Counted from the first letter of the stretch, positions 16,916 through 26,160 are shown. The stretch is 64,000 nt of DNA from Kurthia senegalensis (GCF_000285595.1 NZ_HE611064.1:909601-973600); one strand, 5' to 3'. Notes: generated by a model not told the origin, from the letters alone. A program made the numbers and translations.

Positions 16916-17939
16916 CTGGTTCCTCCCCTTTCACTTCTTTCTCCACGCGTTCTAACAACTGTTCACGACGTTTCATACGACGCTTTTTATCTTTGTATTT
17001 ATTGACCATATACGGCACGATTAAAGCGATAATAACAATGACAGCCGTAATCAGCTTCATATCGCCCGTATCTAAAAATTCAATTTTAAGCGCTAACGCT
17101 AAAACAATTCGGTAAACAATCGCACCGAACACGACCGCTAATGTCGTACGAACGACCGTCTTCGTACCAAAAATCGCCTCACCGATAATAACAGACGCGA
17201 GACCGATCACAATCATCCCAATCCCCATACCGACGTCTGCAAATTTTGAGTACTGTGCAATCAATGCACCAGAAGTCGCTACGAGCGCATTTGATAAACC
17301 GAGACCGAAAATTTTCACAGCATCTGTATTCGCTGAAAAACTACGAATCATTTTCGCATTATCACCTGTAGCACGTAAGGCTAAACCAATTTCTGTTTTT
17401 AAAAACCAATCTACGAGGAATTTAATCGCAAACGTTACGATGAACATTACGACTAAAATCCCCCACGTACGCGGTACGCTCTCGACACCGATCGCACTCA
17501 ACATATTGTTCAGCGCTGCATCAATGCTTAAGTTTGACCAGAAATCATTTAATTTTGTAAAAACCGTATCCGCATTTGATAAAGGAATCGTCGGTCGACC
17601 GACAGACGTCTCGGTCGTCAAGCCCATAATGCGCAAATTAATCGAATAAAGGGCAATCATCATTAAAATCCCTGCAAGCAGTTCATTAATCCGTGCTTTC
17701 GTATGCAAAATCCCTGTAATGCTCCCTGCTACAAACCCTGCAAGTAATGCACAAAAAGTAGCTAAAAATGGATTGTATCCAAATGTAATCATCGTTGCAG
17801 CTGTCGCTGCACCCGTAACGAAACTACCATCTACTGTTAAGTCTGGAAAATCTAACACTCGGAATGTAATATACACGCCGAGTGCCATAATTGCGTAGAT
17901 AATCCCTTGCTCAACAGATCCAAAGATTGCTGTAAACAT
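16908..17939 (-). CDS. ABC transporter permease (branched-chain amino acid permease-like, TrpY type)
   Basis: A 343-residue permease of the LivH-like superfamily with about eight to nine membrane helices. Recognisable blocks are FRVLDFPDLTVDGSFVTGAA near the N-terminus and GLALRATGDNAKMIRSF in the coupling loop. The C-terminus is a highly charged tail (KYKDKKRRMKRREQLLERVEKEV). It lies 13 bases after the lipoprotein stop and overlaps the ATPase start. One permease gene suggests a homodimeric channel. Confidence 0.85.
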   Translation of the reverse strand: MFTAIFGSVEQGIIYAIMALGVYITFRVLDFPDLTVDGSFVTGAATAATMITFGYNPFLATFCALLAGFVAGSITGILHTKARINELLAGILMMIALYSINLRIMGLTTETSVGRPTIPLSNADTVFTKLNDFWSNLSIDAALNNMLSAIGVESVPRTWGILVVMFIVTFAIKFLVDWFLKTEIGLALRATGDNAKMIRSFSANTDAVKIFGLGLSNALVATSGALIAQYSKFADVGMGIGMIVIGLASVIIGEAIFGTKTVVRTTLAVVFGAIVYRIVLALALKIEFLDTGDMKLITAVIVIIALIVPYMVNKYKDKKRRMKRREQLLERVEKEVKGEEPVA

Positions 17940-17952
17940 CGTGAACCATCTC

Positions 17953-18939
17953 CTATTTAACTACTTCTGCATTCCAATCATCTTTAATGTCGATTCCTAA
18001 TTGGTCTGCCGTTTCTTGATTAATTTCAAATTTTAAATTTGCTGGGTATGCAGCAGGAATATCAGCAGGCTTTTTGCCATCTTCTAAAATTTCTGCAGCC
18101 ATTTCACCCGCTTCTTTTCCGATGTCGTAATAGCTAAAGCCATATGCACCTAAACCGCCACGCTCTACTGAATCAAGTTCTCCAACCATCACTGGTTTTT
18201 TCTTCGCTTCTGCTACGTCCAGTACAGATTCTAAAGCAGAAACGACTGTATTATCCGTAATAATATAAAACGCATCCACATCATCTACTAACGATTCCGT
18301 CGCTTGTTTTACTTCTGAAGAAGTAGCTGCAGACGCTTCTTTAATCGTTATGCCGTATTTTTTCGCTGCTTCTTTCGCTGCATCGACTTGTACACGTGAA
18401 TTTTGTTCTCCTGAGTTAAATACCATACCGACTGTTTTTGCATTTAATTGTTCTGCTAAAAACTTCACCGTATTCGTAATCGCATCTGGATGCGTATCAA
18501 CTGTACCTGTAACGTTACCACCCGGTTTTTCCATCGATGTAATTAACTGTGCTCCAACCGCATCTGTAACTGATGTGAAAATTTCAGGAATATCTGTCGT
18601 CGCAGCAGCTACTGCTTGTGCAGAAGGTGTCGCATTCGCAAAAATTAAATCCGGATTCGAGCCAACTAAGTTATTCGCTGCTGTCGTATTCGTAGCCGAA
18701 TCTCCTTGTGCATTTTCTTCTTGATATTTCACATTCAAGCCCGCTTCATCAAGCGCTGCTTTGAATCCTTTTGTCGCTTCATTTAACGATGGATGCTCCA
18801 CGTATTGTAAAATTCCGACATTGTACGTTTTGCCGTCCGCTTTTGAAGAATCATCGCTTGCTTTGTCCCCACCACAAGCCGCTAATGCAAGTGCTGCTGT
18901 CGCCGTTAATGCTACTAAACGAAAACGTTTTTTATTCAT
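17953..18939 (-). CDS. ABC transporter substrate-binding lipoprotein (TrpX/DUF534 type)
   Basis: The ATG at 18939 is chosen because GGGGG lies eight bases upstream; the longer frame would include this site. The 328-residue lipoprotein has a lipobox LAAC with Cys22. Conserved text includes GILQYVEHPSLNEATKGFK and TPSAQAVAAATTDIPEIFTSVTDAVGA, typical of the ABC_sub_bind family. It is the first gene of a three-gene importer operon. Tryptophan is a plausible ligand by family, but no tryptophan-sensing leader (T-box or TRAP sites) is visible upstream. Confidence 0.85.
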   Translation of the reverse strand: MNKKRFRLVALTATAALALAACGGDKASDDSSKADGKTYNVGILQYVEHPSLNEATKGFKAALDEAGLNVKYQEENAQGDSATNTTAANNLVGSNPDLIFANATPSAQAVAAATTDIPEIFTSVTDAVGAQLITSMEKPGGNVTGTVDTHPDAITNTVKFLAEQLNAKTVGMVFNSGEQNSRVQVDAAKEAAKKYGITIKEASAATSSEVKQATESLVDDVDAFYIITDNTVVSALESVLDVAEAKKKPVMVGELDSVERGGLGAYGFSYYDIGKEAGEMAAEILEDGKKPADIPAAYPANLKFEINQETADQLGIDIKDDWNAEVVK

Positions 18940-19156
18940 TCCATATTCCCCCACTTGTCTATGTATTTATTCTTATTTTGCTATTATTGCAGACGAAGCT
19001 TTGAATAGTCAATAATATTTTGAATTTTAAGACAATTTTATGCATTAAACAGTTACGCTTTAAAGTAATAAAGTAAAAGAAGTTGTTTCACACATTATTT
19101 TATGTCTTTTAATGTTTTGACTTCTTAAGGGCAACAGTGCTAGAATATGTCTTTGA

Positions 19157-19195
19157 CCGTGGTTCGAAACCATCCCACGTAAAAAAACTAAGGAG
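19157..19195 (+). promoter_or_regulatory. PreQ1-I riboswitch controlling queT
   Basis: P1 stem CGTGG (19158-19162) pairs with CCACG (19175-19179), around the conserved GGTTC and CC residues, followed by the A-rich tail AAAAAAACTAAGGAG. This is the class I preQ1 aptamer; its 3' tail includes the ribosome binding site of queT, so ligand binding should hide it and reduce translation. Confidence 0.9.
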
Positions 19196-19203
19196 AGATT
19201 TCT

Positions 19204-19713
19204 ATGCAAAAAACGGTTCAACAAGCACATTCAAATGTGCGCTTTTACGCAGTTAGTGGCATCATTGCAGCACTATACGTCGCTGTTTCGATGCTCATTG
19301 CACCATTCGGATTTACACAAATTCAATTTCGTGTAGCCGAGATGTTTAATCACTTAATCGTGTTTAACAAAAAATATTTCGTACCGATTGTTTTAGGCGT
19401 ATTTGTGACAAATTTATTTTCCCCACTCGGTTGGTATGATCTTGTGTTTGGTGTCGGTCAAACGGTACTTTCACTAGCCGCTATTTTAGCTATTAAACGG
19501 TTTATTAAAGGCGAAACAGCTCGTATGATTGCGACAACAATCGTCTTCACATTGTCGATGAGTTTAATCGCTTTCGAATTGCAACTCGCATTCGGCCTAC
19601 CATTTTTCTTAACATGGTTCACGTGTGCAGTCGGTGAACTTGTCGTTCTCGTAGCGGGCATTCCAATCATGAAAGCGTTGAATAAACGCCTTCACTTTAA
19701 TAAGCTTATTTAG
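19204..19713 (+). CDS. queT: Queuosine precursor transporter QueT
   Basis: ATG at 19204 follows AAGGAGAG of the preQ1 riboswitch. The 169-residue membrane protein has about five helices and the family text RVAEMFNHL and SPLGWYDLVFGVGQT. QueT (COG4708) acts as the membrane S-component of an ECF-type importer for queuosine precursors such as preQ0/preQ1, used for tRNA wobble modification. The riboswitch makes the assignment strong. No queuosine synthesis genes are nearby, which fits a salvage role. A strong hairpin terminator follows. Confidence 0.9.
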   Translation: MQKTVQQAHSNVRFYAVSGIIAALYVAVSMLIAPFGFTQIQFRVAEMFNHLIVFNKKYFVPIVLGVFVTNLFSPLGWYDLVFGVGQTVLSLAAILAIKRFIKGETARMIATTIVFTLSMSLIAFELQLAFGLPFFLTWFTCAVGELVVLVAGIPIMKALNKRLHFNKLI

Positions 19714-19732
19714 AAAAATACAACTGGAAAAA

Positions 19733-20060
19733 AGGCTAGGACAAAACTATAGCCAAATAGAAAAGGTCGTCATGATTTCACTATCATGACGACCTTTTTT
19801 TCATATACGTACTCGTATTGTTCTTTGTTTTGGGTGACGGTTCCCGTAGAAGTCGCGCCCTTCACTTCGACCAGACTAATTTTAAATAAATAAAAAGAGC
19901 TCCTTTTGATAAGATTAAGTTACTACACAAAACTAATCAAAGGAGACACTCTATGTTTAATGAATCAACTGATTTTACGATGAGATATGGATAATAAAAA
20001 GACATTCCCTATCGACAGCGTCATTTTTATTTAAGTTATGAGACATTATGTCCCAAACTC
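19733..20060 (+). mobile_element. Probable decayed insertion sequence remnant
   Basis: The stretch begins with GGCTAGGACAAAAC and ends with TGAGACATTATGTCCCAAAC, weakly inverted relatives of each other. Inside, AATCAAAGGAGAC at about 19936 is a ribosome binding site facing a short start (MFNESTDFTMRYG, then stop). Upstream, CTCCTTTTGAT can pair with ATCAAAGGAG and hide it, a common device in IS leaders against read-through translation. A second scrap, YRQRHFYLSYE, follows near 20010. It resembles internally deleted IS1182-like elements of Firmicutes, but the family is uncertain. Confidence 0.45.
19761..19800 (+). terminator. Terminator after queT
   Basis: 16-bp perfect stem (AAAAGGTCGTCATGAT) with a six-base loop, then a run of T. 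Confidence 0.9.
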
Positions 20061-20072
20061 TTTTTATATACG

Positions 20073-21689
20073 CTACGTTTTGAGTTCATACGCTTTCATA
20101 TCATCACGTAATTTTGCTTTTAAAAACTTCCCGACAGACGTTTTCGGAATTTCTTTCACGATGACATAATCGTCTGGCAACCACCACTTCGCAAAGTCTT
20201 TCGCTAAAAATTCGGCTAACTGTGGTTTCACCTCTGCACCGTACCCTTCTTTTAATACGACACAAGCGAGCGGTCTTTCTTGCCATCTTTCGTGCGGAAT
20301 CGCGATTACAGCCGCTTCTAATATGGCTTCATGTGCCATCAAAGCATTTTCTAAATCGACAGAAGAAATCCATTCTCCCCCAGATTTAATCAAATCTTTC
20401 GTTCGATCTGTAATTTTAATGTATCCTTGAGCTGTTCGTACAGCGATATCACCCGTATAGAGCCATCCATCTTTATACGCGTCAGCCGTTCGCTCATCCT
20501 CATAATATTCACTTGAAATCCATGGACCACGAATACGGAGTTCCCCCATCGTTTCTCCATCTGCTGGTACTTCGCCATTTTCATTCACAATTTCAGTTTC
20601 AATGAGTGAAGTCGTTAGCCCTTGTGTTGACAAAGCCTTTAATTTCTCGTCCTCCGACCATTGATCCATTTCTGTCGTCAACGTCGCGACCGATACGACG
20701 GGTGTCGTTTCCGTCATACCATATACCGTTTGATATGGCACACCGAATTTCTCTTTGAATTGGCGAATCAACGACTGAGGTGAAGCAGAGCCCCCCGCTC
20801 CTATCATTTCTAAGGAAGAAATATCTCTCGGATTCTTCTCAAGCTCTTGCATTACACCCATCCAAATAGTCGGTACACCTGCTGTCATCGTCACACGTTC
20901 TTGCTCGATTAAATCGATTAATACGTCCGATGTAAAGTTCGGTCCTGGCAAAACAATTTTCGCTCCAAAATTAACCGATGCAAATGGAATCCCCCATGCA
21001 TTCACATGGAACATCGGTACGACTGGTAACGTGACGGATCTTTCTGAAATGCCGAATGAATCAATTAATCCTAAGCTAATCGCATGCAATACGAGTCCTC
21101 GATGCGTATAAACGACACCTTTTGGAAACCCAGTCGTCGCACTCGTATAGCACATCGCAGCAGGCAAATTCTCGTCCAAATCTGTTGGAAATTCATAATC
21201 ATCTGGTGCTTCTGCAAGTAGTTTTTCATAACTATATACATGTTCAAAATGACTAGAAGGAATTTCCTTATCATCGCTCATCACGACGATATGACGTACC
21301 GTTTTTAATTTCGGTAACAAACGTTCAATCGTTTCAAATAAATCAAGATCGACTAACAAAATTTCATCTTTCGCATGATTGACAATGTATTCAATATGTT
21401 CATCTGATAAGCGAATGTTAACCATGTGTAAAATCGCTCCCGCACATGGCACTGCAAAATAAGCTTCTAAATGACGATGTTGATTCCAAGCGAAGCTCCC
21501 CACCTTCGTTCCTCTCGTCATTCCTAAACTTTCTAATGCTGAAGCTAACTTTCGAGTACGTTTTGCAAAATCACTGTATGTGAGTCTATGAATCGTATTT
21601 GGAGCCGTTCTTGAAATAATTTCTTTATGCCCAAAATACGTTTCTGCTCGCTTCACAAAGCCATTCAATACAAGTTGTGTATCCATCAT
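20073..21689 (-). CDS. Acyl-CoA synthetase (AMP-forming), medium/long-chain fatty acid type
   Basis: The 538-residue ANL-superfamily enzyme activates a carboxylic acid to acyl-AMP and then acyl-CoA. The P-loop reads YTSATTGFPKG (181-191); the usual Gly of TSGTTG is Ala here. Other motifs are normal: GMTETTPV, YTGD, DRTKDLIKSGGEWIS and the catalytic Lys in TSVGKFLKAKLR. It most resembles fatty acyl-CoA ligases annotated as FadD-like or AlkK-like. It stands alone, downstream of the IS relic. The exact chain length cannot be read from sequence. Confidence 0.8.
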   Translation of the reverse strand: MMDTQLVLNGFVKRAETYFGHKEIISRTAPNTIHRLTYSDFAKRTRKLASALESLGMTRGTKVGSFAWNQHRHLEAYFAVPCAGAILHMVNIRLSDEHIEYIVNHAKDEILLVDLDLFETIERLLPKLKTVRHIVVMSDDKEIPSSHFEHVYSYEKLLAEAPDDYEFPTDLDENLPAAMCYTSATTGFPKGVVYTHRGLVLHAISLGLIDSFGISERSVTLPVVPMFHVNAWGIPFASVNFGAKIVLPGPNFTSDVLIDLIEQERVTMTAGVPTIWMGVMQELEKNPRDISSLEMIGAGGSASPQSLIRQFKEKFGVPYQTVYGMTETTPVVSVATLTTEMDQWSEDEKLKALSTQGLTTSLIETEIVNENGEVPADGETMGELRIRGPWISSEYYEDERTADAYKDGWLYTGDIAVRTAQGYIKITDRTKDLIKSGGEWISSVDLENALMAHEAILEAAVIAIPHERWQERPLACVVLKEGYGAEVKPQLAEFLAKDFAKWWLPDDYVIVKEIPKTSVGKFLKAKLRDDMKAYELKT

Positions 21690-21830
21690 CGTTAACCATC
21701 CCCTTTTGCATCTTTTACAGGATTCAATATCCCTCTACGTTGTATTTTATAAAAATCAGTAAATAATTTCCACCTATTTCAACAATATTTTTTATTTATT
21801 TAGAATATTCTGTTATTAAAACAGAAAATC

Positions 21831-21855
21831 GTTTGAAGTTTTTTGAAAAGGGAAT
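21831..21855 (+). promoter_or_regulatory. Sigma-B-type promoter of the YflT-like stress gene
   Basis: GTTTGA (21831-21836), 13-base spacer, GGGAAT (21850-21855) closely match the sigma-B motif (GTTTAA, 12-15 bases, GGGTAT), 36 bp upstream of the start codon. Confidence 0.7.
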
Positions 21856-21891
21856 AAAAGTTTACGTTGATTTATAAAGGAGGAACGTACG

Positions 21892-22217
21892 ATGACATAC
21901 TATTTTTCAGTTAAAAATGGGCTTGCATTAAAAGAAAAAATTGATGAACTTACAGCACAAGGTGTTTCAAGGGAATCGATTATTTTAATTTCACATCAAA
22001 AAGAACGTGCAAAAGAATTGGCGGAGGCATTGAACATATCAAAGATGGGTCCGACTGAACATGGTTACATAAAAAGCTTTCGTAACATTTTTTTATCTCG
22101 AGAAGAAGAAATAAAAAACATCTTCATACATTTGATTTAGAAGACTCCGTTATCGACCATTTATATTATGAACTTATGCACGATGCACTCGTTATTATCG
22201 TGAAAGAAAAAGAATAA
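21892..22217 (+). pseudogene. General stress protein 17M/YflT-like, frameshifted near the 3' end
   Basis: ATG at 21892 follows AAGGAGG. The first 74 codons read as a YflT/GSP17M-like domain (SRESIILISHQKERAKELAEAL). The open frame ends at 22140, but adding one A to the A6 run at 22113-22118 restores KKHLHTFDLEDSVIDHLYYE, then ELMHDALVIIVKEKE to a stop at 22215-22217, just before the terminator. Full length would be about 108 residues. The family is induced by sigma-B in B. subtilis, and a sigma-B-type promoter precedes it here. The biochemical role is unknown. Confidence 0.8.
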
Positions 22218-22220
22218 TAG

Positions 22221-22252
22221 AAAAAGGCACTGTCAGCTGACAGTGCCTTTTT
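22221..22252. terminator. Bidirectional terminator between YflT-like gene and tdh
   Basis: Perfect palindrome with arms AAAAAGGCACTGTCAG, four bases after the corrected YflT stop and 13 bases before the tdh stop. Confidence 0.9.
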
Positions 22253-22264
22253 AGAGTGTGCTTT

Positions 22265-23215
22265 TTATGAAGCGTGTTTTATATTTTTTTGACGCAATTT
22301 CTCAAGCATATCAGCAGTCATCGCATCTAAATCATATTGTGCTTGGAACTGCCATTCGTCTTTCGCTGCTTGATCGTCAATTTTGTTTGGCCAGCTTTCC
22401 GCAATCGTTTGACGTGCTACATCTACGTCATAATCGATTGTAAATGTCGGCATCACACGTTTAATAGACGCTGCAATATGTTCCGGTGCGAAACTCATCG
22501 CGGTAATATTAAACGCATTGCGGTGAATTAATTTCTCTCCATCTGCCTCCATTAAATCTACGATTGCTTGCAAAGCATCTGGCATATACATCATATCCAT
22601 GTACGTACCTTCTGCAATATAAGATGTGTAGTGCCCTTCTTCAACAGCTTTGTAATAAATATCTACTGCATAATCAGTCGTACCGCCACCTGGTGGTGTT
22701 ACATTTGAAATTAATCCTGGGAAACGAACACCGCGCGTATCAACACCGAAGTGCGTGTAATAATAATCGCATAGTAGCTCACCTGCTACTTTATTGACGC
22801 CGTACATCGTTGTCGGTCTTTGAAGCGTATCTTGCGGCGTATTATCTTTCGGAGTCGTCGGACCGAATGCGCCAATTGAACTCGGTGTGAAAAATTGTAA
22901 ATCTAACTTACGTGCCGTTTCAAGCGCATTCATTAAACCACCCATATTTAAATTCCAAGCGAATACAGGATTCTTTTCCGCAGTGGCAGAAAGAAGAGCC
23001 GCCATGTGCATTAATGTATCTGCACCAAATTGTTTGGCTAGTTCATACATGCGCTCAGCATCCATAACATCAAGTACTTCAAACGGACCTGAAGAACTTG
23101 TTGGTTTGCGAATATCTGTCGCTAGAACATTGTCTGTCCCATATTCTTTACGCAATTTTTCAACTAGTTCCGAACCGATTTGACCACAAGCACCTGTTAT
23201 CATGATTTTCTTCAT
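22265..23215 (-). CDS. tdh: L-threonine 3-dehydrogenase, SDR (epimerase-like) type
   Basis: ATG at 23215 is preferred: GGAGG lies eight bases upstream. The 316-residue extended-SDR enzyme has NAD-binding GACGQIG (8-14), Ser112, and YxxxK at Tyr138/Lys142. Text such as DVLDV-like [15 protein letters not shown] and [16 protein letters not shown] is characteristic of SDR-type threonine dehydrogenase, distinct from the zinc alcohol-dehydrogenase type. It oxidises threonine to 2-amino-3-ketobutyrate. The next enzyme, Kbl, is encoded 6 kb away on the same strand, with a CodY-like box before each. Confidence 0.9.
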   Translation of the reverse strand: MKKIMITGACGQIGSELVEKLRKEYGTDNVLATDIRKPTSSSGPFEVLDVMDAERMYELAKQFGADTLMHMAALLSATAEKNPVFAWNLNMGGLMNALETARKLDLQFFTPSSIGAFGPTTPKDNTPQDTLQRPTTMYGVNKVAGELLCDYYYTHFGVDTRGVRFPGLISNVTPPGGGTTDYAVDIYYKAVEEGHYTSYIAEGTYMDMMYMPDALQAIVDLMEADGEKLIHRNAFNITAMSFAPEHIAASIKRVMPTFTIDYDVDVARQTIAESWPNKIDDQAAKDEWQFQAQYDLDAMTADMLEKLRQKNIKHAS

Positions 23216-23244
23216 TTCTTTTCCTCCTCGCACAGCCTACAAAT

Positions 23245-23259
23245 GTGTTTCAGAAAAAT
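23245..23259 (-). promoter_or_regulatory. Weak CodY-like box upstream of tdh
   Basis: GTGTTTCAGAAAAAT matches the CodY motif AATTTTCWGAAAATT at 11 of 15 positions, 30 bp upstream of the tdh start. Confidence 0.4.
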
Positions 23260-23507
23260 ACATTTCACGAAATAAAAACAAATGTATTTTTAGAGTGTAC
23301 AAATATACACTTATAAAAGCTGTTTTATCAATGTTTTTGTTATTTATATTATATAGTGTATATCTTGGTAAAACAATCATTCTATTCTGAATAAATATTT
23401 TTTTAATAAATCACAAATAAGTTCATTTAAAAAATCGCATCTGAAACCGTCTTAAATATCGTCTATACAAATACTATTTTTCTCATTTTAGTCGTTTAAA
23501 CAAAAAA
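23260..23507. other. AT-rich tdh upstream region without a gene
   Basis: No credible frame. It contains several AT-rich promoter-like words on the minus strand between the metQ terminator and tdh. Nothing else is seen. Confidence 0.5.
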
Positions 23508-23534
23508 TGATGTGAGAATACATTCTCACATCAT
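23508..23534 (-). terminator. Terminator of the metNIQ operon
   Basis: Stem GATGTGAGAAT with three-base loop, followed on the minus strand by TTTTTTG. Confidence 0.9.
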
Positions 23535-23547
23535 CTCTTTTTACTAT

Positions 23548-24381
23548 TTAACGATTTTTCATCCAGTCCGGTTTACCGAACCCTTTAAATTGTTCATCAA
23601 TCGTATTTTCAAAATCCTTCGATTCAACAATTTCTTTTAAATCTTTCGCAAGTTGTGATTTTTCATCTGCTTCACGTACTGCTACAACATTACGGTATTG
23701 ATCTGGCATGTTTTCTAAAAACAGCGCATCTTGTAAATCAAGTCCTGCAGCTAAAGCAAAGTTCCCCGGTACACCTGCTAAATCAGACGTTTCAATTGCA
23801 CGAGGTAAGCCACCTGCTTCAATTTCTCTGAATTCAAAGTTTTTCGGATTTTTCGTAATATCTTTCGTTGAAGCGACAAGTGGATCAACGTCTGGGTCCA
23901 CTTCAATTAAGCCTTCATCATTTAATGTTTTTAACGTACGTGCTAAGTTAACTGGGTCATTAGCGATTGAAATTTTTGCACCTTCTGGTAAATCGGCAAT
24001 CGTTTTATATTTACTTGAGAAAAAGCCCATTGGAGCTGTCGGAACGATAATTAACGCTTTTAATTTCGTACCATTTTCTTTATTAAAGTTTTTTAAATAA
24101 ATAGAGTGTTGGAATAAGTTCGCATCGATATCACCATTGTCTAATGCATTGTTCGGTTGGATGTAATCACTGAATTCTTTCAACGTCACTTTGTATCCTT
24201 TTTCTTCCAGTCCCGGGATAATCGCTTTTTTCAGCATGTCACTGTAAGGACCTGCTGTTGCGCCTACTGTAATTGTTTTAGATGTCGTTTCTTTCGTCGT
24301 ATCTTTAGAATCTCCATTGCCACAAGCTGCAAGTGCTGCCGCTACAATAACGAGTACGAATGCTACAAACCATTTTTTCAT
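23548..24381 (-). CDS. metQ: Methionine-binding lipoprotein MetQ
   Basis: A 277-residue NlpA-family lipoprotein with lipobox LAAC (Cys20). Family text includes VGATAGPYSDMLKKAIIPGLEEKGY and PNNALDNGDIDANLFQH. It binds methionine (D- or L-) at the cell surface and feeds MetNI. It is the last gene of metN-metI-metQ, 14 bases after metI, and the operon begins with a SAM-I riboswitch. Confidence 0.92.
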   Translation of the reverse strand: MKKWFVAFVLVIVAAALAACGNGDSKDTTKETTSKTITVGATAGPYSDMLKKAIIPGLEEKGYKVTLKEFSDYIQPNNALDNGDIDANLFQHSIYLKNFNKENGTKLKALIIVPTAPMGFFSSKYKTIADLPEGAKISIANDPVNLARTLKTLNDEGLIEVDPDVDPLVASTKDITKNPKNFEFREIEAGGLPRAIETSDLAGVPGNFALAAGLDLQDALFLENMPDQYRNVVAVREADEKSQLAKDLKEIVESKDFENTIDEQFKGFGKPDWMKNR

Positions 24382-24395
24382 TTGAATAATCCCCT

Positions 24396-25085
24396 TTATT
24401 TTTTATTTACTTTTTTAGCGATTAAATCGCCACCAATTTGAATAATTTGAACGAGTATAACTAAAATAACAATCGTCGCAATCATAATCGTATCGTCATA
24501 GCGGTAATAACCGAATCGGATTGCTAAGTCACCGACACCGCCGCCGCCAATTGTGCCCGCCATCGCTGAGTAAGCAATTAAACTAATAATCGTCATCGTC
24601 ACGCCTTGAATAATGCCCGACTTCGCCTCAGGTAATAGCACTTCTTTAATGATTAACCAAGGAGAGGCACCGGCAGCAATCGCAGCTTCGATTACACCTT
24701 TACTTACTTCTTTTAAAGACGTTTCTACTAATCGTGAGAAAAATGGAATCGCGACGATTGAAAGAGAGACGCTTACAGCAAGTGGTCCTGTCGTATCCCC
24801 AACGAGTACTTTCGTAAGTGGAATCAGTGCAACGAGTAAAATAATGTACGGAATAGAACGGATAAAATTGACGACAAAACTGAAGATGTTATTGACGATT
24901 CGATTCGCTTTTTTCCCAGAAGGTTTCACTGCGAAAAATCCGTGACCGGTAATGAATAGTAGTAAGCCGAGTGGCAACCCGATCACGAGTGCGACGACTA
25001 ATGAAATACCGACCATTAATAGCGTTTGACCGAATGCTGTCCAAATGTCTGGAAGCATCGATGTGAAATGAGCAAAATCAAACAT
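24396..25085 (-). CDS. metI: Methionine ABC transporter permease MetI
   Basis: The 229-residue permease has five membrane helices and the coupling motif EAAIAAGASPWLIIKEVLLPEA. It forms the homodimeric channel of the MetNIQ importer. It starts one base after the metN stop. Length and pattern are normal; a slightly long first cytoplasmic loop (AVKPSGKKANRIVNN) is common in Bacillales. Confidence 0.92.
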   Translation of the reverse strand: MFDFAHFTSMLPDIWTAFGQTLLMVGISLVVALVIGLPLGLLLFITGHGFFAVKPSGKKANRIVNNIFSFVVNFIRSIPYIILLVALIPLTKVLVGDTTGPLAVSVSLSIVAIPFFSRLVETSLKEVSKGVIEAAIAAGASPWLIIKEVLLPEAKSGIIQGVTMTIISLIAYSAMAGTIGGGGVGDLAIRFGYYRYDDTIMIATIVILVILVQIIQIGGDLIAKKVNKK

Positions 25086-25086
25086 A

Positions 25087-26088
25087 TTACTGCACCTCCA
25101 CTGATACGCCGCGTGATTCTATGTAAGAAATTGCACGATGAATATGTGCTTCTTCACCGATTAGTTCCATAATGAAAATTCCGAGCGGTCGTTCTTGTAT
25201 GTATTCAATCGTGCCATGAAGGAAGTTCCCTCGCACTTCAAATTGTTGTAGCATGTCCGAAATGATTCCTTGTCCTGCCACATCTCCTTTAAACAGCACT
25301 TTTACGATTGTACCTTTAAACGTTTGCATAATTTCATCTGGAATATCGAATGATACGACACTACCGATGAATTCTTGTGTTAGCGGGTTATGCGGATTCG
25401 CGAATATGTCATACACCGAACCATCTTCTACGACACGTCCCTCTTGCATGATTGCCATACGGTCACAAATTTCTTTTACGACTTCCATTTCGTGTGTAAT
25501 TAAAACGATTGTAATACCTAATTCACGATTGATTTTTTTCAACAATTTTAAAATAGCGGTCGTCGTCGTTGGATCAAGTGCCGATGTCGCTTCATCACAT
25601 AGCAACACTTTCGGGTCATTTGCTAAAGCACGTGCAATGCCGACACGTTGCTTTTGTCCTCCTGATAATTGCCCGGGAAATACGTCTCGTTTATTTTCTA
25701 AACCGACCATTTTCAAAAGCGCTTCAATTCGGTCATTGCGTTGCTCTTTTGAAACATTTGCCGCCTTTAATGCGAATTCAATATTTTCACCGACTGTTTT
25801 TTGTTCAATTAAGTAGAAATGTTGAAAAATCATACCGATTTTCAAACGAGCTTGGCGTAAATTTTTGCCTGTCAGTTGCATCAAATTTTGACCGTCGACT
25901 AAAATTTCACCACTTGTCGGTTGTTCGAGTAAATTAATACAACGCAACAAGGAACTTTTTCCTGCGCCAGAATAGCCGACAATACCGAAAATCTCGCCAT
26001 CGTTAATCGTTAAGTTAACACGATCAACGCCTGTAACTTCCTTTCGCTTCGTGCGATATACTTTTGAAACATCTTTAATTTCGATCAT
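25087..26088 (-). CDS. metN: Methionine ABC transporter ATP-binding protein MetN
   Basis: ATG at 26088 sits eight bases after AAGGGG; an ATG two codons upstream is too close to it. The 333-residue ATPase carries Walker A GYSGAGKSS near 37-45, signature LSGGQKQRV, Walker B VLLCDEATSALD, and a C-terminal NIL/ACT-like domain from about 265 that senses methionine in MetN homologues (transinhibition). It is the first gene of the operon, downstream of the riboswitch terminator. Confidence 0.92.
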   Translation of the reverse strand: MIEIKDVSKVYRTKRKEVTGVDRVNLTINDGEIFGIVGYSGAGKSSLLRCINLLEQPTSGEILVDGQNLMQLTGKNLRQARLKIGMIFQHFYLIEQKTVGENIEFALKAANVSKEQRNDRIEALLKMVGLENKRDVFPGQLSGGQKQRVGIARALANDPKVLLCDEATSALDPTTTTAILKLLKKINRELGITIVLITHEMEVVKEICDRMAIMQEGRVVEDGSVYDIFANPHNPLTQEFIGSVVSFDIPDEIMQTFKGTIVKVLFKGDVAGQGIISDMLQQFEVRGNFLHGTIEYIQERPLGIFIMELIGEEAHIHRAISYIESRGVSVEVQ

Positions 26089-26132
26089 TTGCATACCCCT
26101 TATTCTTTTAAAATAGTTTCTTCACAAATAAA

Positions 26133-26160
26133 AAAGCATCTTTCAACTGAAAGACGCTTT
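26133..26160 (-). terminator. Expression-platform terminator of the SAM-I riboswitch
   Basis: On the minus strand the stem AAAGCGTCTTTC pairs (one G-U) with GAAAGATGCTTT and is followed by TTTATTT, between aptamer and metN. Part of the 3' side of P1 can pair alternatively, as in S-box leaders. Confidence 0.9.
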
